Shown one piece after another: positions 53,152-61,048 of a stretch of DNA of 64,000 nt. The stretch lies in contig JAHDRW010000008.1 in assembly GCA_018433085.1 (NCBI GenBank), forward strand, positions 124,001 to 188,000, in the 5' to 3' direction. The stretch's first letter is position 1. The number at the start of each line of letters is the position of its first letter. The translations under genes and the position numbers were made by a program. The notes beneath the pieces were generated by a model, which worked only from the letters and a program-made list of their open reading frames with translations, searched no databases and had not been told where the DNA came from. The DNA comes from Deltaproteobacteria bacterium (lineage in GTDB: Bacteria; Desulfobacterota; Desulfomonilia; UBA1062).

Positions 53152-53473
53152 TATATCCCCCTTCTCTCTTTTTTTCGCCCAAGCGTTGAAGGGCCTCTTC
53201 AGGTGCAGGTGATAGGCCCTTGAAAAAAGCCTGCCGGAACCCCTATGAATGAGGCGGCCCCATTACACCCCTTCCGCTCCGCGCATATGGGTCATGTGTC
53301 CTGCGCGACGGACTTACCCGGGACGGCGGCGGCCATGGACGCGTGCACCCTACACGGGCGGGGAAAATCCCGGGATCACCGTCAAGGGTCTTCCTTCCTG
53401 CCCCGCCACCGGAAGAATCATTTTCCTCCGCCACCGCATGCGGAGAGGTGACCGATTTGGCATATAGTTTGTT
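53152..53473. other. 322-bp region after the sigma-54 activator
   Basis: AAGGGCCT (53189-53196) and AGGCCCTT (53214-53221) make a hairpin after the regulator gene, without a U tract. The rest shows no coding resemblance. The end carries a sigma-54-like site at 53458-53472. Confidence 0.4.
53458..53472 (+). promoter_or_regulatory. Possible sigma-54 promoter before the orphan Fis-type gene
   Basis: TGGCAT, five bases, TTGT compares with TGGCAC-N5-TTGC. GG of the -24 element is present, the GC of the -12 element is GT. The predicted start near 53484 is beyond the first ATG (53474), so if used the second ATG (53486) would be the true start. Confidence 0.35.
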
Positions 53474-53728
53474 ATGTATGGCATCATGGATATTCAGAAG
53501 CCCACTTTCACCCATATCATTTCCAAGGTGAACAGGTCGTCTTCTCCCGGCCTTCCCGAGCTGCGGTCTGTCCGCAACCGGTACCTGGCCGAGGTGGAAC
53601 GCTTCTATCTGACGGAGCTCATGAAGTGCACCTCCGGAAACGTAACAAGCGCCTGCAGGATCTCAGGCGTTTCACGGTCCCGTTTATACGCCCTTCTTCA
53701 TAAACACGAAATCTCCCGTCATATGTAG
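53474..53728 (+). CDS. Orphan Fis-type HTH protein resembling the activator's DNA-binding domain
   Basis: An 84-aa protein. Its C-terminal half aligns with the last 55 residues of the sigma-54 activator encoded just upstream: by eye about 31 of 55 positions are identical, including SRSRLYALL and SACR-SG. It has no receiver or AAA domain. It could compete for the same binding sites, or be a duplicated fragment. Starts at 53474 and 53486 are both possible; no strong ribosome binding site is present. Confidence 0.75.
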   Translation: MYGIMDIQKPTFTHIISKVNRSSSPGLPELRSVRNRYLAEVERFYLTELMKCTSGNVTSACRISGVSRSRLYALLHKHEISRHM

Positions 53729-54129
53729 CCATGCCCTGTTCTGCCAGACAGGAATCACGAAGCCCGCTTTTGGGTGTTCCCCGTAGAAATACCGTCGGAA
53801 TATTCGCCTGTAAGTGCTCGATTATCCAATCTTCTTAACCTCCCCAGTATAACCCGTCGGCAGGAAAGAAACCTCCCTGCAGGCGCAACGGTTCAGGGCC
53901 TCTTTCGTAAGCCGCTGTTATTCCGTAAGGATGAGAACCCGTGTATGAGGCGCATCCTTACAACGTTGCAAGATACGGTCCTTTTTCTGAATCCTGCCGG
54001 ATAAAATCCCATCGAAAAAGAATCATCCTACATGACAGGACAGGATACCGGAGAACGGGAGGGCCCGGAAATCCCTGTTCATCATGTATTATTATGTTTT
54101 TTTTATGCTTATTTGCCTTCAGAAACATC

Positions 54130-54143
54130 GGCACACGAATTGA
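54130..54143 (+). promoter_or_regulatory. Possible sigma-54 promoter of the small protein-SOR genes
   Basis: GGCAC, five bases, TTGA at 54130-54143 compares with TGGCAC-N5-TTGC; the -12 C is A. The predicted start at about 54154 matches the first base pair of the leader fold at 54153. Confidence 0.4.
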
Positions 54144-54152
54144 ATAGAGAGA

Positions 54153-54209
54153 GCCTCAGTTGAGAAGTCATCGGGGTTACAGCCGACAGATGGCCCGATC
54201 ACCAGAGGC
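54153..54209 (+). ncRNA. Predicted structured 5' leader
   Basis: GCCTC (54153-54157) pairs with GAGGC (54205-54209), and ATCGGG (54170-54175) with CCCGAT (54194-54199), giving two coaxial stems with an internal loop and an 18-nt apical loop. The AGGAGG ribosome binding site follows 8 nt later. It matches no riboswitch class that I can recognise. Confidence 0.35.
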
Positions 54210-54230
54210 AATACGTAGGAGGAATTACGA

Positions 54231-54497
54231 ATGAGCATACACAGTGGTTTTGGTACGCTGAGTTCAGGGAGCAATACGGTCGAGATCACCACTACACTCT
54301 TCGAGCTGATGGGAGCGATGGTCGAGCAAACCGGCGGTGAAGGCGAAATCCGCCTTCCCGAACACGGTCGTTCCCAGACCGATCTGGATCAGGACAGGCA
54401 GATCGCCAGGACAGTCGCAAATATGTTTTTATCCGGGAAGATCAGGTTCAAGCATCCTCGGGATATCAAGCAGAGCTTCCCCGAGTGGTTTGATTGA
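54231..54497 (+). CDS. Small protein of unknown function
   Basis: An 88-aa protein with a strong TAGGAGG ribosome binding site. Two regions: Ser/Thr/Gly-rich N terminus with a short hydrophobic helix (TLFELMGAMVEQ), and a C-terminal helical part rich in charge (DLDQDRQIARTVANMFL, then HPRDIKQSFPEWFD). No Cys, no membrane segment, no known domain. It leads the SOR-LonB-like-sigma genes. A GATTG-rich repeat follows the stop codon. Confidence 0.7.
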   Translation: MSIHSGFGTLSSGSNTVEITTTLFELMGAMVEQTGGEGEIRLPEHGRSQTDLDQDRQIARTVANMFLSGKIRFKHPRDIKQSFPEWFD

Positions 54498-54584
54498 TTG
54501 GATCGATTGGATGGCCGGTATACCCGAGTGTGCGCACGCCCGACATGAGGCACGTCTTCGGGATGCCGAAAAAGGAGGAGATGA

Positions 54585-54980
54585 ATGATACGATTCGGGG
54601 AGTTGTTCCAGGCGCCTGACTGGAAAACCGAAAACCATGTCCCGGTCATCGAGTGTCCTGATACCGTTCAGAAGGACGACCCCTTCGAGATCAGGGTTTC
54701 CATCGGCAAGGAGATTCCGCATCCCAATACCACGGAGCATCACATCCGCTGGATAAAGGTGTTCTACCTCCCGGAAGGAGACCGGTTCACCTATCAGCTC
54801 GCGCACATCCAGTTTTCGGCGCACGGGGAATCGACAGCCGGACCGGATCAGGGACCTGCACATACGGATCACTCTGCCGTCGTAATGGCCAGGTTGAAGA
54901 AATCGGGGAAGATCTATGCAACGAGTTATTGCAACATCCACGGCCTCTGGGAAAACACCAGGTCGATCCAGGTACACTAG
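54585..54980 (+). CDS. sor: Class II superoxide reductase (neelaredoxin)
   Basis: A 131-aa iron protein reducing superoxide to hydrogen peroxide without making oxygen. The Fe(His)4(Cys) ligands are placed as His18, His46, His52, Cys116 and His119 (ENHVPVI, IPHPNTTEHHIRWI, CNIHGLWE). It lacks the N-terminal rubredoxin-like domain of desulfoferrodoxin. The conserved lysine next to Glu16 (EKHVP) is Asn17 here, as also known for some natural SOR variants. AAAGGAGGAG precedes the ATG. It marks an anaerobe coping with oxygen. Confidence 0.93.
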   Translation: MIRFGELFQAPDWKTENHVPVIECPDTVQKDDPFEIRVSIGKEIPHPNTTEHHIRWIKVFYLPEGDRFTYQLAHIQFSAHGESTAGPDQGPAHTDHSAVVMARLKKSGKIYATSYCNIHGLWENTRSIQVH

Positions 54981-55086
54981 TGTTTCCGACAGGGCGTCTG
55001 TTTTCGAACAAACCGTCAAAAGAGGACTCCAAGAGTCTCTGCCTCACCCGACCAGGAAAAAGATGATGAGTACAGGAGCACGCACG

Positions 55087-56706
55087 ATGGGAAACGATCA
55101 GCCCGGTTGGACCAACTCTCTGCTGCATGCGCTGGGAAGGGGGAAGGACAATGATGGGAAAAGGGATCCGGTCTTCCTGTTTCTCGTTACCGAGCAGGGA
55201 TACCCGGCGGACGACCGGACGGTGAGGGACTGTCTCAAGACGGCGGACATACCTTTTTCCGTTCCGCTCGACTGGTGCGGGGTCAGAAATTTCCAGGAGG
55301 CTACACGTCCACGGATAATCGCCCTCCCGGCAGGGAAAGGCGATGTTTTCCGCCGCGACATGGAGCGCTTTATCGATGAGGTGAACCGCAGGGTGCGCAA
55401 TGCGTTGCTTTCGGAAGGGTTGCGCAAGGAGATCAACGAGGTGTGGCGGCGCTCCTGCCGGCACGAGCAGAGCCTGGCGCGGGCCTTCTGCCGCACCATG
55501 CAGGGATATGGGCTCACAGCCCCCATGAACAGCCGCGAATCGGGGTCGTCCGGCGAACCCCATGACCGCGAAAAGTTTACGGCGCCCCTTACGCATGAAA
55601 CCGATTCCACCCGGATGGGGTATCTGCCGGACCGGGGTGCCGGGGATCGCCTGCACGAAGAATCCGAGATAATCCGTGAACGCATCCGGGAAACAAAGCA
55701 TCGGTGTTCCGAGGAAATACGCCGGCACACCGAGCGTGCTGCACAAAGGGCTCTCGCGCCCCTTCTAGCCCGTCTCAGAAAGAAATATCGCAGCTTCCCC
55801 AGGGTCCTGGTCTATCTGGAAGATGTGGAACACGACATCCTGAGCAACCTGACGTCATTCACCCTGCCTACCTGCATGGCCCGCCGCGAGCGGTTGCACG
55901 CCCCGTACACGGTTACGGTGCTCGTCGGGAGAACCGGCAGAATGGAATATCCGGTGATCTTTGCCCGGAACCCGGATCGTGAAAAACTGATGGGCTGTTT
56001 TTTCCCGGAGGGCGATCCAGGATCCCGGCAGGAGGAAGCCGCGGGCATGAGAGGCGGACTTATCCACAAGGCCAACGGCGGGTGCCTGGTGGTGGAGGCC
56101 TCTTGGATCATCCGGAACATCCACCTCTGGGAGTTGGTCAAAAAGACCGTGATGGAGCACGAGCACGTCCTCACCACCCCCACCCTGCGCGCGGGAATTT
56201 TCACATCGGGGAACAGGGTTTCCGAATCCTTGCCCCTTCAGATCGCGGTCGTGGTGACCGGCACTCGTACCGAGTACTCCATCCTTTCAATCGTGGACCA
56301 GGATTTCTGCGGCCTGGTGGGCAGCCCCTGGAGCCGGGAGGACGGCCCGGGGGAAAACCTGGCTGGGTCGTCCCCGCATGCGGCCTTTGTAGAAGGGGGA
56401 CCCTTGTCGTGCCATCCTTCTGCACGCAAGGCGATCATCCGGCTCTGCACGCAGCCCGGGGTCCCGGATGAACGTTTCGAAGAGCATCTCGAAACGCTCC
56501 TGCGCGTGATCAAAAGGGCCCGTGCGTATGCAGGGATCCAGGATATCACCGCCGAACACGTTTCCCTGGCACTTCAGAACGCATGCCGGGGTTCGTTATC
56601 AACACCGGAGTCGGGGGCGTTCCGCAGATACCCGTCTCCCGCCAAGCGGATCAGGTATACGGTAGAACCGGAAACCATGATGGAACCGACAAAATCACAT
56701 TCTTAA
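55087..56706 (+). CDS. LonB-like AAA protein lacking P-loop and protease domain
   Basis: A 539-aa protein related to the archaeal-type LonB / AAA_32 family. Shared blocks are LDWCGVRNFQEATRPRIIAL (about 61-80), a long helical linker (about 95-240), and IHKANGGCLVVEASWIIR (about 326-343), where LonB reads HRANGGYLVLDA. In place of the P-loop GPPGTGKT it has VTEQGYPADDRT, and the Walker B Asp is Glu. The S16 protease domain is absent: the chain ends soon after the AAA lid (HVSLALQNAC). ATP use is therefore doubtful. AGGAG at 8 bp supports 55087; ATG 55063 is an alternative. Confidence 0.8.
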   Translation: MGNDQPGWTNSLLHALGRGKDNDGKRDPVFLFLVTEQGYPADDRTVRDCLKTADIPFSVPLDWCGVRNFQEATRPRIIALPAGKGDVFRRDMERFIDEVNRRVRNALLSEGLRKEINEVWRRSCRHEQSLARAFCRTMQGYGLTAPMNSRESGSSGEPHDREKFTAPLTHETDSTRMGYLPDRGAGDRLHEESEIIRERIRETKHRCSEEIRRHTERAAQRALAPLLARLRKKYRSFPRVLVYLEDVEHDILSNLTSFTLPTCMARRERLHAPYTVTVLVGRTGRMEYPVIFARNPDREKLMGCFFPEGDPGSRQEEAAGMRGGLIHKANGGCLVVEASWIIRNIHLWELVKKTVMEHEHVLTTPTLRAGIFTSGNRVSESLPLQIAVVVTGTRTEYSILSIVDQDFCGLVGSPWSREDGPGENLAGSSPHAAFVEGGPLSCHPSARKAIIRLCTQPGVPDERFEEHLETLLRVIKRARAYAGIQDITAEHVSLALQNACRGSLSTPESGAFRRYPSPAKRIRYTVEPETMMEPTKSHS

Positions 56707-56720
56707 AAAGGTGCTTATCT

Positions 56721-57488
56721 ATGGCAAATAGACACGATTATTCTGAGCTTCAGCTTTATCTCCGAAAAATCAGACGGTATCCTCTCCTCCTGCCCGAGGA
56801 AGAGTACAAGCTGGCGAAACAGTACCAGCAGGGCGATGTGAACGCCGGGCAGAAGATCATCCACGCAAACTTGAGGTTCGTCGTCAAGGTGAGCCAGAAA
56901 TATTTCAACAGCGGACACAATTATCTCGAAATCGTCCAGGAAGGAAATCTGGGGCTCATGAAGGCCCTCACACGATTCGATCCCGACAGGGGGGTGCACT
57001 TCATCTATTATGCCGTGTGGTGGATCGAGGCATCCATCAAGGACTTTATCCGGAAGAGCAGCAAAATCCGCACGGGGACGCTGCGGCATACCAAGGATCT
57101 CCTCTCGCTCGACGAGACTATCGCAGGAGACCCCAGCGAGACGGACCGGTGGGTGGATTATCTCACGGACGATTTCGACCTGGAATCGCTCTACTCAGAC
57201 CGGGAGATATCGCGTCACGTTTCGTTTCTCTTTCAGCAGGGCTTCACCATGCTGACACGCCGGGAGCTGTTCATCATCCTGAAGCGCTTCTATTCAGACC
57301 CTCCGGTCACCCTCATGGAGATCGGATCCCAGCTCGGTTTGAGCCAGGAGCGGGTGCGGCAGCTCCAGGTCAGGTCGCTCCAGAAGATGAAGCAGTTCCT
57401 GGAAGATCAGGAGATCAGCCCCTTACGCTCGTATGATCTCATCTCGTGCGGCGGCGGCGACAAGGCCTGCAGGTTGGCAGGACAATAG
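56721..57488 (+). CDS. RpoH-like sigma-70 family factor
   Basis: A 255-aa alternative sigma factor. Region 2 is clear: HANLRFVVKVSQKY, LEIVQEGNLGLMKAL, then RFDPDRGVHFIYYAVWWIEASIKDFI, with the TGTLRHTK element of the 2.4-3 linker. Region 4 is at about 195-240 (VTLMEIGSQLGLSQERVRQLQ). Length and layout resemble RpoH, yet the RpoH box and region 3 are not typical. It starts 14 bp after the LonB-like gene, so both are likely co-expressed. Confidence 0.88.
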   Translation: MANRHDYSELQLYLRKIRRYPLLLPEEEYKLAKQYQQGDVNAGQKIIHANLRFVVKVSQKYFNSGHNYLEIVQEGNLGLMKALTRFDPDRGVHFIYYAVWWIEASIKDFIRKSSKIRTGTLRHTKDLLSLDETIAGDPSETDRWVDYLTDDFDLESLYSDREISRHVSFLFQQGFTMLTRRELFIILKRFYSDPPVTLMEIGSQLGLSQERVRQLQVRSLQKMKQFLEDQEISPLRSYDLISCGGGDKACRLAGQ

Positions 57489-57603
57489 GGGTGCACCCGG
57501 GAGACGAGCAGGATCAGACGCTTTTCGGCATGTCCGTGATACGGGGCACCCACTGAAGGGAACGTGTGCGCAAAAGGCCTGGAGAAGGGAGGGTTGCCCC
57601 TTT

Positions 57604-58074
57604 ATGCTCCCGTTAAAACGGATACTCGTACCGACCGACTTCAGCGAGGCGTCCTACAGCGCCTTCGGCGCGGCCCGGGAGTTCGCGGAGCAGTACCGTG
57701 CCGGCATCGTGCTCCTGCACGTCATACCGCCCATTCCTCTGTTTGCCTATGACGTACCGGCCCTGGACATGTCCGTCTATTCCCGGACGCTCCGTGACGC
57801 CGCCATAGAGCACCTGCACGCACTGATTCCCCGCAGATTCCCCAGGGAGCTCACCGTTGAGCCGAGGGTCGTCCTTGGCGATCCCGCCCGGACGATCGTG
57901 AGGAGCGCGCGCGAGGAAGGCACGGACATGGTGGTGATCTCGACCCATGGAGAAACGGGATGGAGGCACACGCTCTTCGGCTCGGTCACGGAAAAGGTGG
58001 TGAGGCTTGCAGACCGGCCCGTGCTCGTTATCCAGGCTGAACAGGAAGAAGAGGGCCGCGGAGAACGATCCTGA
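57604..58074 (+). CDS. Universal stress protein (UspA family)
   Basis: A 156-aa UspA-fold protein of the ATP-binding type: ILVPTDFSEAS, VVISTHGETGWRHTLFGSV with the G-x2-G-x9-G-S motif, and RPVLVI. Such proteins act in starvation, oxygen and redox stress. It lies between a sigma factor and PEP synthase, within the same co-directed run. The start ATG has GGGAGGG 12 bp upstream, which is slightly long. Confidence 0.92.
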   Translation: MLPLKRILVPTDFSEASYSAFGAAREFAEQYRAGIVLLHVIPPIPLFAYDVPALDMSVYSRTLRDAAIEHLHALIPRRFPRELTVEPRVVLGDPARTIVRSAREEGTDMVVISTHGETGWRHTLFGSVTEKVVRLADRPVLVIQAEQEEEGRGERS

Positions 58075-58134
58075 CCGGGCGTCAGACAGGTGCTTGGAGC
58101 TTTCTGCCCGGTGCTGTCGCAAGGAGAAGGTTCG

Positions 58135-60534
58135 ATGACAGAAGACCAAGACTATATCAGATGGTTCGAAGACCTGGGAAACGAGGACGTCCCGGCAGTG
58201 GGCGGAAAAAACGCGTCGCTGGGCGAGATGATCGGGACACTGAAAGACAACGGAATCCGTGTCCCCCGGGGATTCGCCACCACGGCCCGCGCCTATCGCG
58301 AATTTATCCGCAGGGCCGGCATCGAGGATTCCATCAAGGTGCTGCTCGAAGAGATGCAGCAGGGGGAGAAACCTCTGCACGATGTCGGCAGGTCCATCCG
58401 CAGGCTTTTTCTCTCCGGAGAGTTCCCCGCCGAACTCTCTGACTCGGTGCGCAGAGCCTACCGGAAGCTCTCCGAGCAGTACGGAGAAGACGCCGTTGAC
58501 GTGGCGGCCCGCAGCAGCGCCACCGCTGAGGATCTCCCGGAGGCGAGCTTTGCGGGTCAACAGGAAAGCTATCTCAATCTCCAGGGAGAGGACGAGGTGC
58601 TCGACGCCTGTCGGAAATGCTTTGCCTCGCTATTCACGGACCGGGCGATCAGCTACCGGCAGGAGCAGGGATTCGACCATCTCAAGGTGGCGCTTTCGGT
58701 GGGCATCCAGAAGATGGTGCGCTCCGACCTGGCGGGTGCCGGGGTGATGTTCACCATCGACACGGAGACGGGCTTCCCGGGAGTCGTGGTGATCAACGCC
58801 TCCTGGGGTCTGGGGGAGAACGTGGTCAAGGGCAGGGTTACCCCGGATGAATACCTGATCTTCAAGCCCCTGCTCGGTGAGGACAGCCTCGTCCCCATCA
58901 TCGGGAAGACCCTGGGCGAAAAGGAGGACAAGCTCGTCTACTCGTCCGGAGACAGCCGGACCACCCGGAACGTGAGAACCAGCAGGAAGGAACGCAGGTC
59001 CTTCGTGCTCACCGACACGGAGATCCTCACCCTGGCACGGTGGGGCGTGGCCATCGAAGAGCACTATGGCCGGCCCATGGACATCGAGTGGGCCAAGGAC
59101 GGGCAGACCGACAAACTCTTCATCGTTCAGGCCAGACCGGAGACCGTGCAGTCGCAGAAGACCGCGAAAAGCCTCAAGACCTATTCCCTGAAGCAACGCT
59201 CCGAACTCCTGGCCGGGGGCCTGAGCATCGGCAGCGCTATCGCCCGGGGAAAGGCGAACCTCATCACCGACGTGAAAGACATCGGCGACTTCCCCGAGGG
59301 CGCGGTACTCGTCACCGGAATGACCGACCCCGACTGGGTGCCCGCCATGAAGCGCGCAGCAGCCATTGTCACCGACCATGGCGGACGGACCAGCCACGCG
59401 GCAATCGTGAGCCGCGAGCTGGGGATACCCGCGGTGGTGGGAACGGGTAACGCCACCGAAGTCCTGGAGGACGGGCGGGAGATCACCGTATCCTGCGCAG
59501 AGGGAGACGAGGGTCATATCTACGAAGGCGCGCTCGACTACGACGAGTCCGATATCGACCTGACCTCCATTCCGGAAACCAGAACAGAAATCATGATGAA
59601 CATCGCCAGTCCGGCCGGGGTGTTCAACTGGTGGAGACTGCCGGTCAAAGGGGTCGGGCTCGCCCGGATGGAGTTCATCATCAACAATGCCATCAAGATC
59701 CACCCCATGGCCCTGGTGAATTACCCGGACATTCCGGATCGGAAGGCAAAGAACGAGATAGCTGAGCTCACCTGCGCCTACCCCGACAAGAAGGAGTACT
59801 TCGTTGACCATCTCTCGCAGGGAATAGCCAGGATAGCGGCATCCCGGTATCCCGATCCGGTCATCGTGCGTATGAGCGACTTCAAGACCAACGAGTACGC
59901 GAGCCTGATCGGCGGGCAGGCATACGAGCCTGGGGAAGACAACCCCATGCTCGGGTTCCGGGGGGCGTCGCGCTACTACAGCGACCGCTACCGTCCCGGG
60001 TTCGCTCTGGAATGCCGGGCAATCAGGAAGGTTCGTGAAACGATAGGCCTTCGCAATGTGGTGGTCATGATCCCCTTCTTAAGGACCCTGGAGGAAGCGG
60101 ACCGGGTCCTGGCCGTGCTCGCCGACAACGGCTTGAGACGGGGAGAAAAAGGCTTAGAAATATATGTCATGTGCGAGATACCCTCCAATGTCGTCCTGGC
60201 CGAGGAGTTCGCGCAGCTCTTCGACGGTTTCTCCATCGGCAGCAACGACCTCACCCAGCTCGTTCTGGGGGTGGACAGGGACTCCGCCGAGCTGGCGCCT
60301 CTGTTCGACGAAAGCAACGAGGCGGTCAAGCGCATGATCGACATGCTCATCGACAAGGCGCACCGGGCCGGCCGCAAGGTGGGTCTGTGCGGTCAGGGGC
60401 CGAGCGATGATCTGGATTTCGCAGCCTTTCTCGTGAGGGCCGGGATCGACTCCATATCACTCAATCCCGACAGCGTGATTCCGGTCATCGAGCGCGCTGC
60501 GCAGGCTGAGCGGCAGCTCGCATCAGGAGAATAA
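58135..60534 (+). CDS. ppsA: Phosphoenolpyruvate synthase
   Basis: A 799-aa enzyme converting pyruvate and ATP to PEP, AMP and phosphate for gluconeogenesis. The ATP-grasp domain (about 10-345) has GGKNASLGEM, AARSSATAEDLPEASFAGQQ and GAGVMFTIDTE; the swivelling phosphohistidine domain has GGRTSHAAIVSREL near 418; the C-terminal TIM barrel has GSNDLTQLVLGVDRDS and the catalytic Cys in GLCGQGPSD. AAGGAGAAGG precedes the ATG. Follows UspA by 60 bp. Confidence 0.95.
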   Translation: MTEDQDYIRWFEDLGNEDVPAVGGKNASLGEMIGTLKDNGIRVPRGFATTARAYREFIRRAGIEDSIKVLLEEMQQGEKPLHDVGRSIRRLFLSGEFPAELSDSVRRAYRKLSEQYGEDAVDVAARSSATAEDLPEASFAGQQESYLNLQGEDEVLDACRKCFASLFTDRAISYRQEQGFDHLKVALSVGIQKMVRSDLAGAGVMFTIDTETGFPGVVVINASWGLGENVVKGRVTPDEYLIFKPLLGEDSLVPIIGKTLGEKEDKLVYSSGDSRTTRNVRTSRKERRSFVLTDTEILTLARWGVAIEEHYGRPMDIEWAKDGQTDKLFIVQARPETVQSQKTAKSLKTYSLKQRSELLAGGLSIGSAIARGKANLITDVKDIGDFPEGAVLVTGMTDPDWVPAMKRAAAIVTDHGGRTSHAAIVSRELGIPAVVGTGNATEVLEDGREITVSCAEGDEGHIYEGALDYDESDIDLTSIPETRTEIMMNIASPAGVFNWWRLPVKGVGLARMEFIINNAIKIHPMALVNYPDIPDRKAKNEIAELTCAYPDKKEYFVDHLSQGIARIAASRYPDPVIVRMSDFKTNEYASLIGGQAYEPGEDNPMLGFRGASRYYSDRYRPGFALECRAIRKVRETIGLRNVVVMIPFLRTLEEADRVLAVLADNGLRRGEKGLEIYVMCEIPSNVVLAEEFAQLFDGFSIGSNDLTQLVLGVDRDSAELAPLFDESNEAVKRMIDMLIDKAHRAGRKVGLCGQGPSDDLDFAAFLVRAGIDSISLNPDSVIPVIERAAQAERQLASGE

Positions 60535-60742
60535 AAACAGGGAGGCATGAGGGTAGCCACGACATCCATGAGCGCACCATCCCCGGAAGGAAACCGGCAG
60601 GCACAGGCGGATAGCCTGGAAGTGCACAACAGCATGGTGGATGCCCGGGTTCGTTCAGGCCTGTCTTTTCACCGTGCTGGCCATGGCGTACATCCCCTCG
60701 GCAGCCCGCGTTCAGTATGAGATGGGAGAGGGAGTGCGTGTT

Positions 60743-61003
60743 ATGGATGTGATCAGTCTCATCGGAATGATATCCATCTTCACCGCAGGGATCACCATAG
60801 GAATAGGATCGCTGGGATGCGCCCTGGGAGAAGGGCGGGCCGTGGCGAGCGCGTCCAGGCCCTCCGCCATGCAGGGGTCGGAAAGAAACATCAGGGACAA
60901 GATCGATGAGCTCAAGACCCGGTATCGGCAGCAGCGCCGGGCCGGCATCACCGAGGAAATGCTGAAGGTGGCGGCGGGATTCAATCCGTTGAAGAAAAGG
61001 TAG
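60743..61003 (+). CDS. One-helix ATP-synthase subunit c-like protein
   Basis: An 86-aa protein. Residues 1-30 (MDVISLIGMIS, then ITIGIGSLGCALGEGRAVA) match the first membrane helix and polar loop of the subunit c of N-ATPase type. The second helix, which carries the ion-binding glutamate, is missing; it is replaced by a charged tail (ERNIRDKIDELKTRYR, then AGFNPLKKR). It cannot form a working rotor by itself. No other ATPase genes are near. The ATG at 60743 has GAGGGAG 8 bp upstream; a longer frame begins at 60641. Confidence 0.65.
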   Translation: MDVISLIGMISIFTAGITIGIGSLGCALGEGRAVASASRPSAMQGSERNIRDKIDELKTRYRQQRRAGITEEMLKVAAGFNPLKKR

Positions 61004-61048
61004 TGCCTGGAATAACCAGAGGTGATCAGGCCCCGAAGGGAGGTTCTT

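Larger units (their letters stand above)
53729..54230. promoter_or_regulatory. 502-bp upstream region of the stress-cluster genes
   Basis: No gene is seen. From left to right it has a CCTGT...ACAGG dyad (53735-53752), a tandem ACAGGACAGG (54035-54044), a T-rich patch near 54090, a sigma-54-like element (54130-54143) and a foldable leader (54153-54209). The ACAGG copies are possible binding sites of the upstream activator. Confidence 0.4.

Noticed and set aside
54489-54513. GATTG tandem-like repeat after the small protein gene
   Set aside because: Only three degenerate copies; no sign of a mobile element or a minisatellite.
54946-54966. ASGKT-like P-loop upstream of the LonB-like start
   Set aside because: It lies in a second frame over the end of superoxide reductase, is not a full Walker A, and is out of position relative to the AAA blocks.
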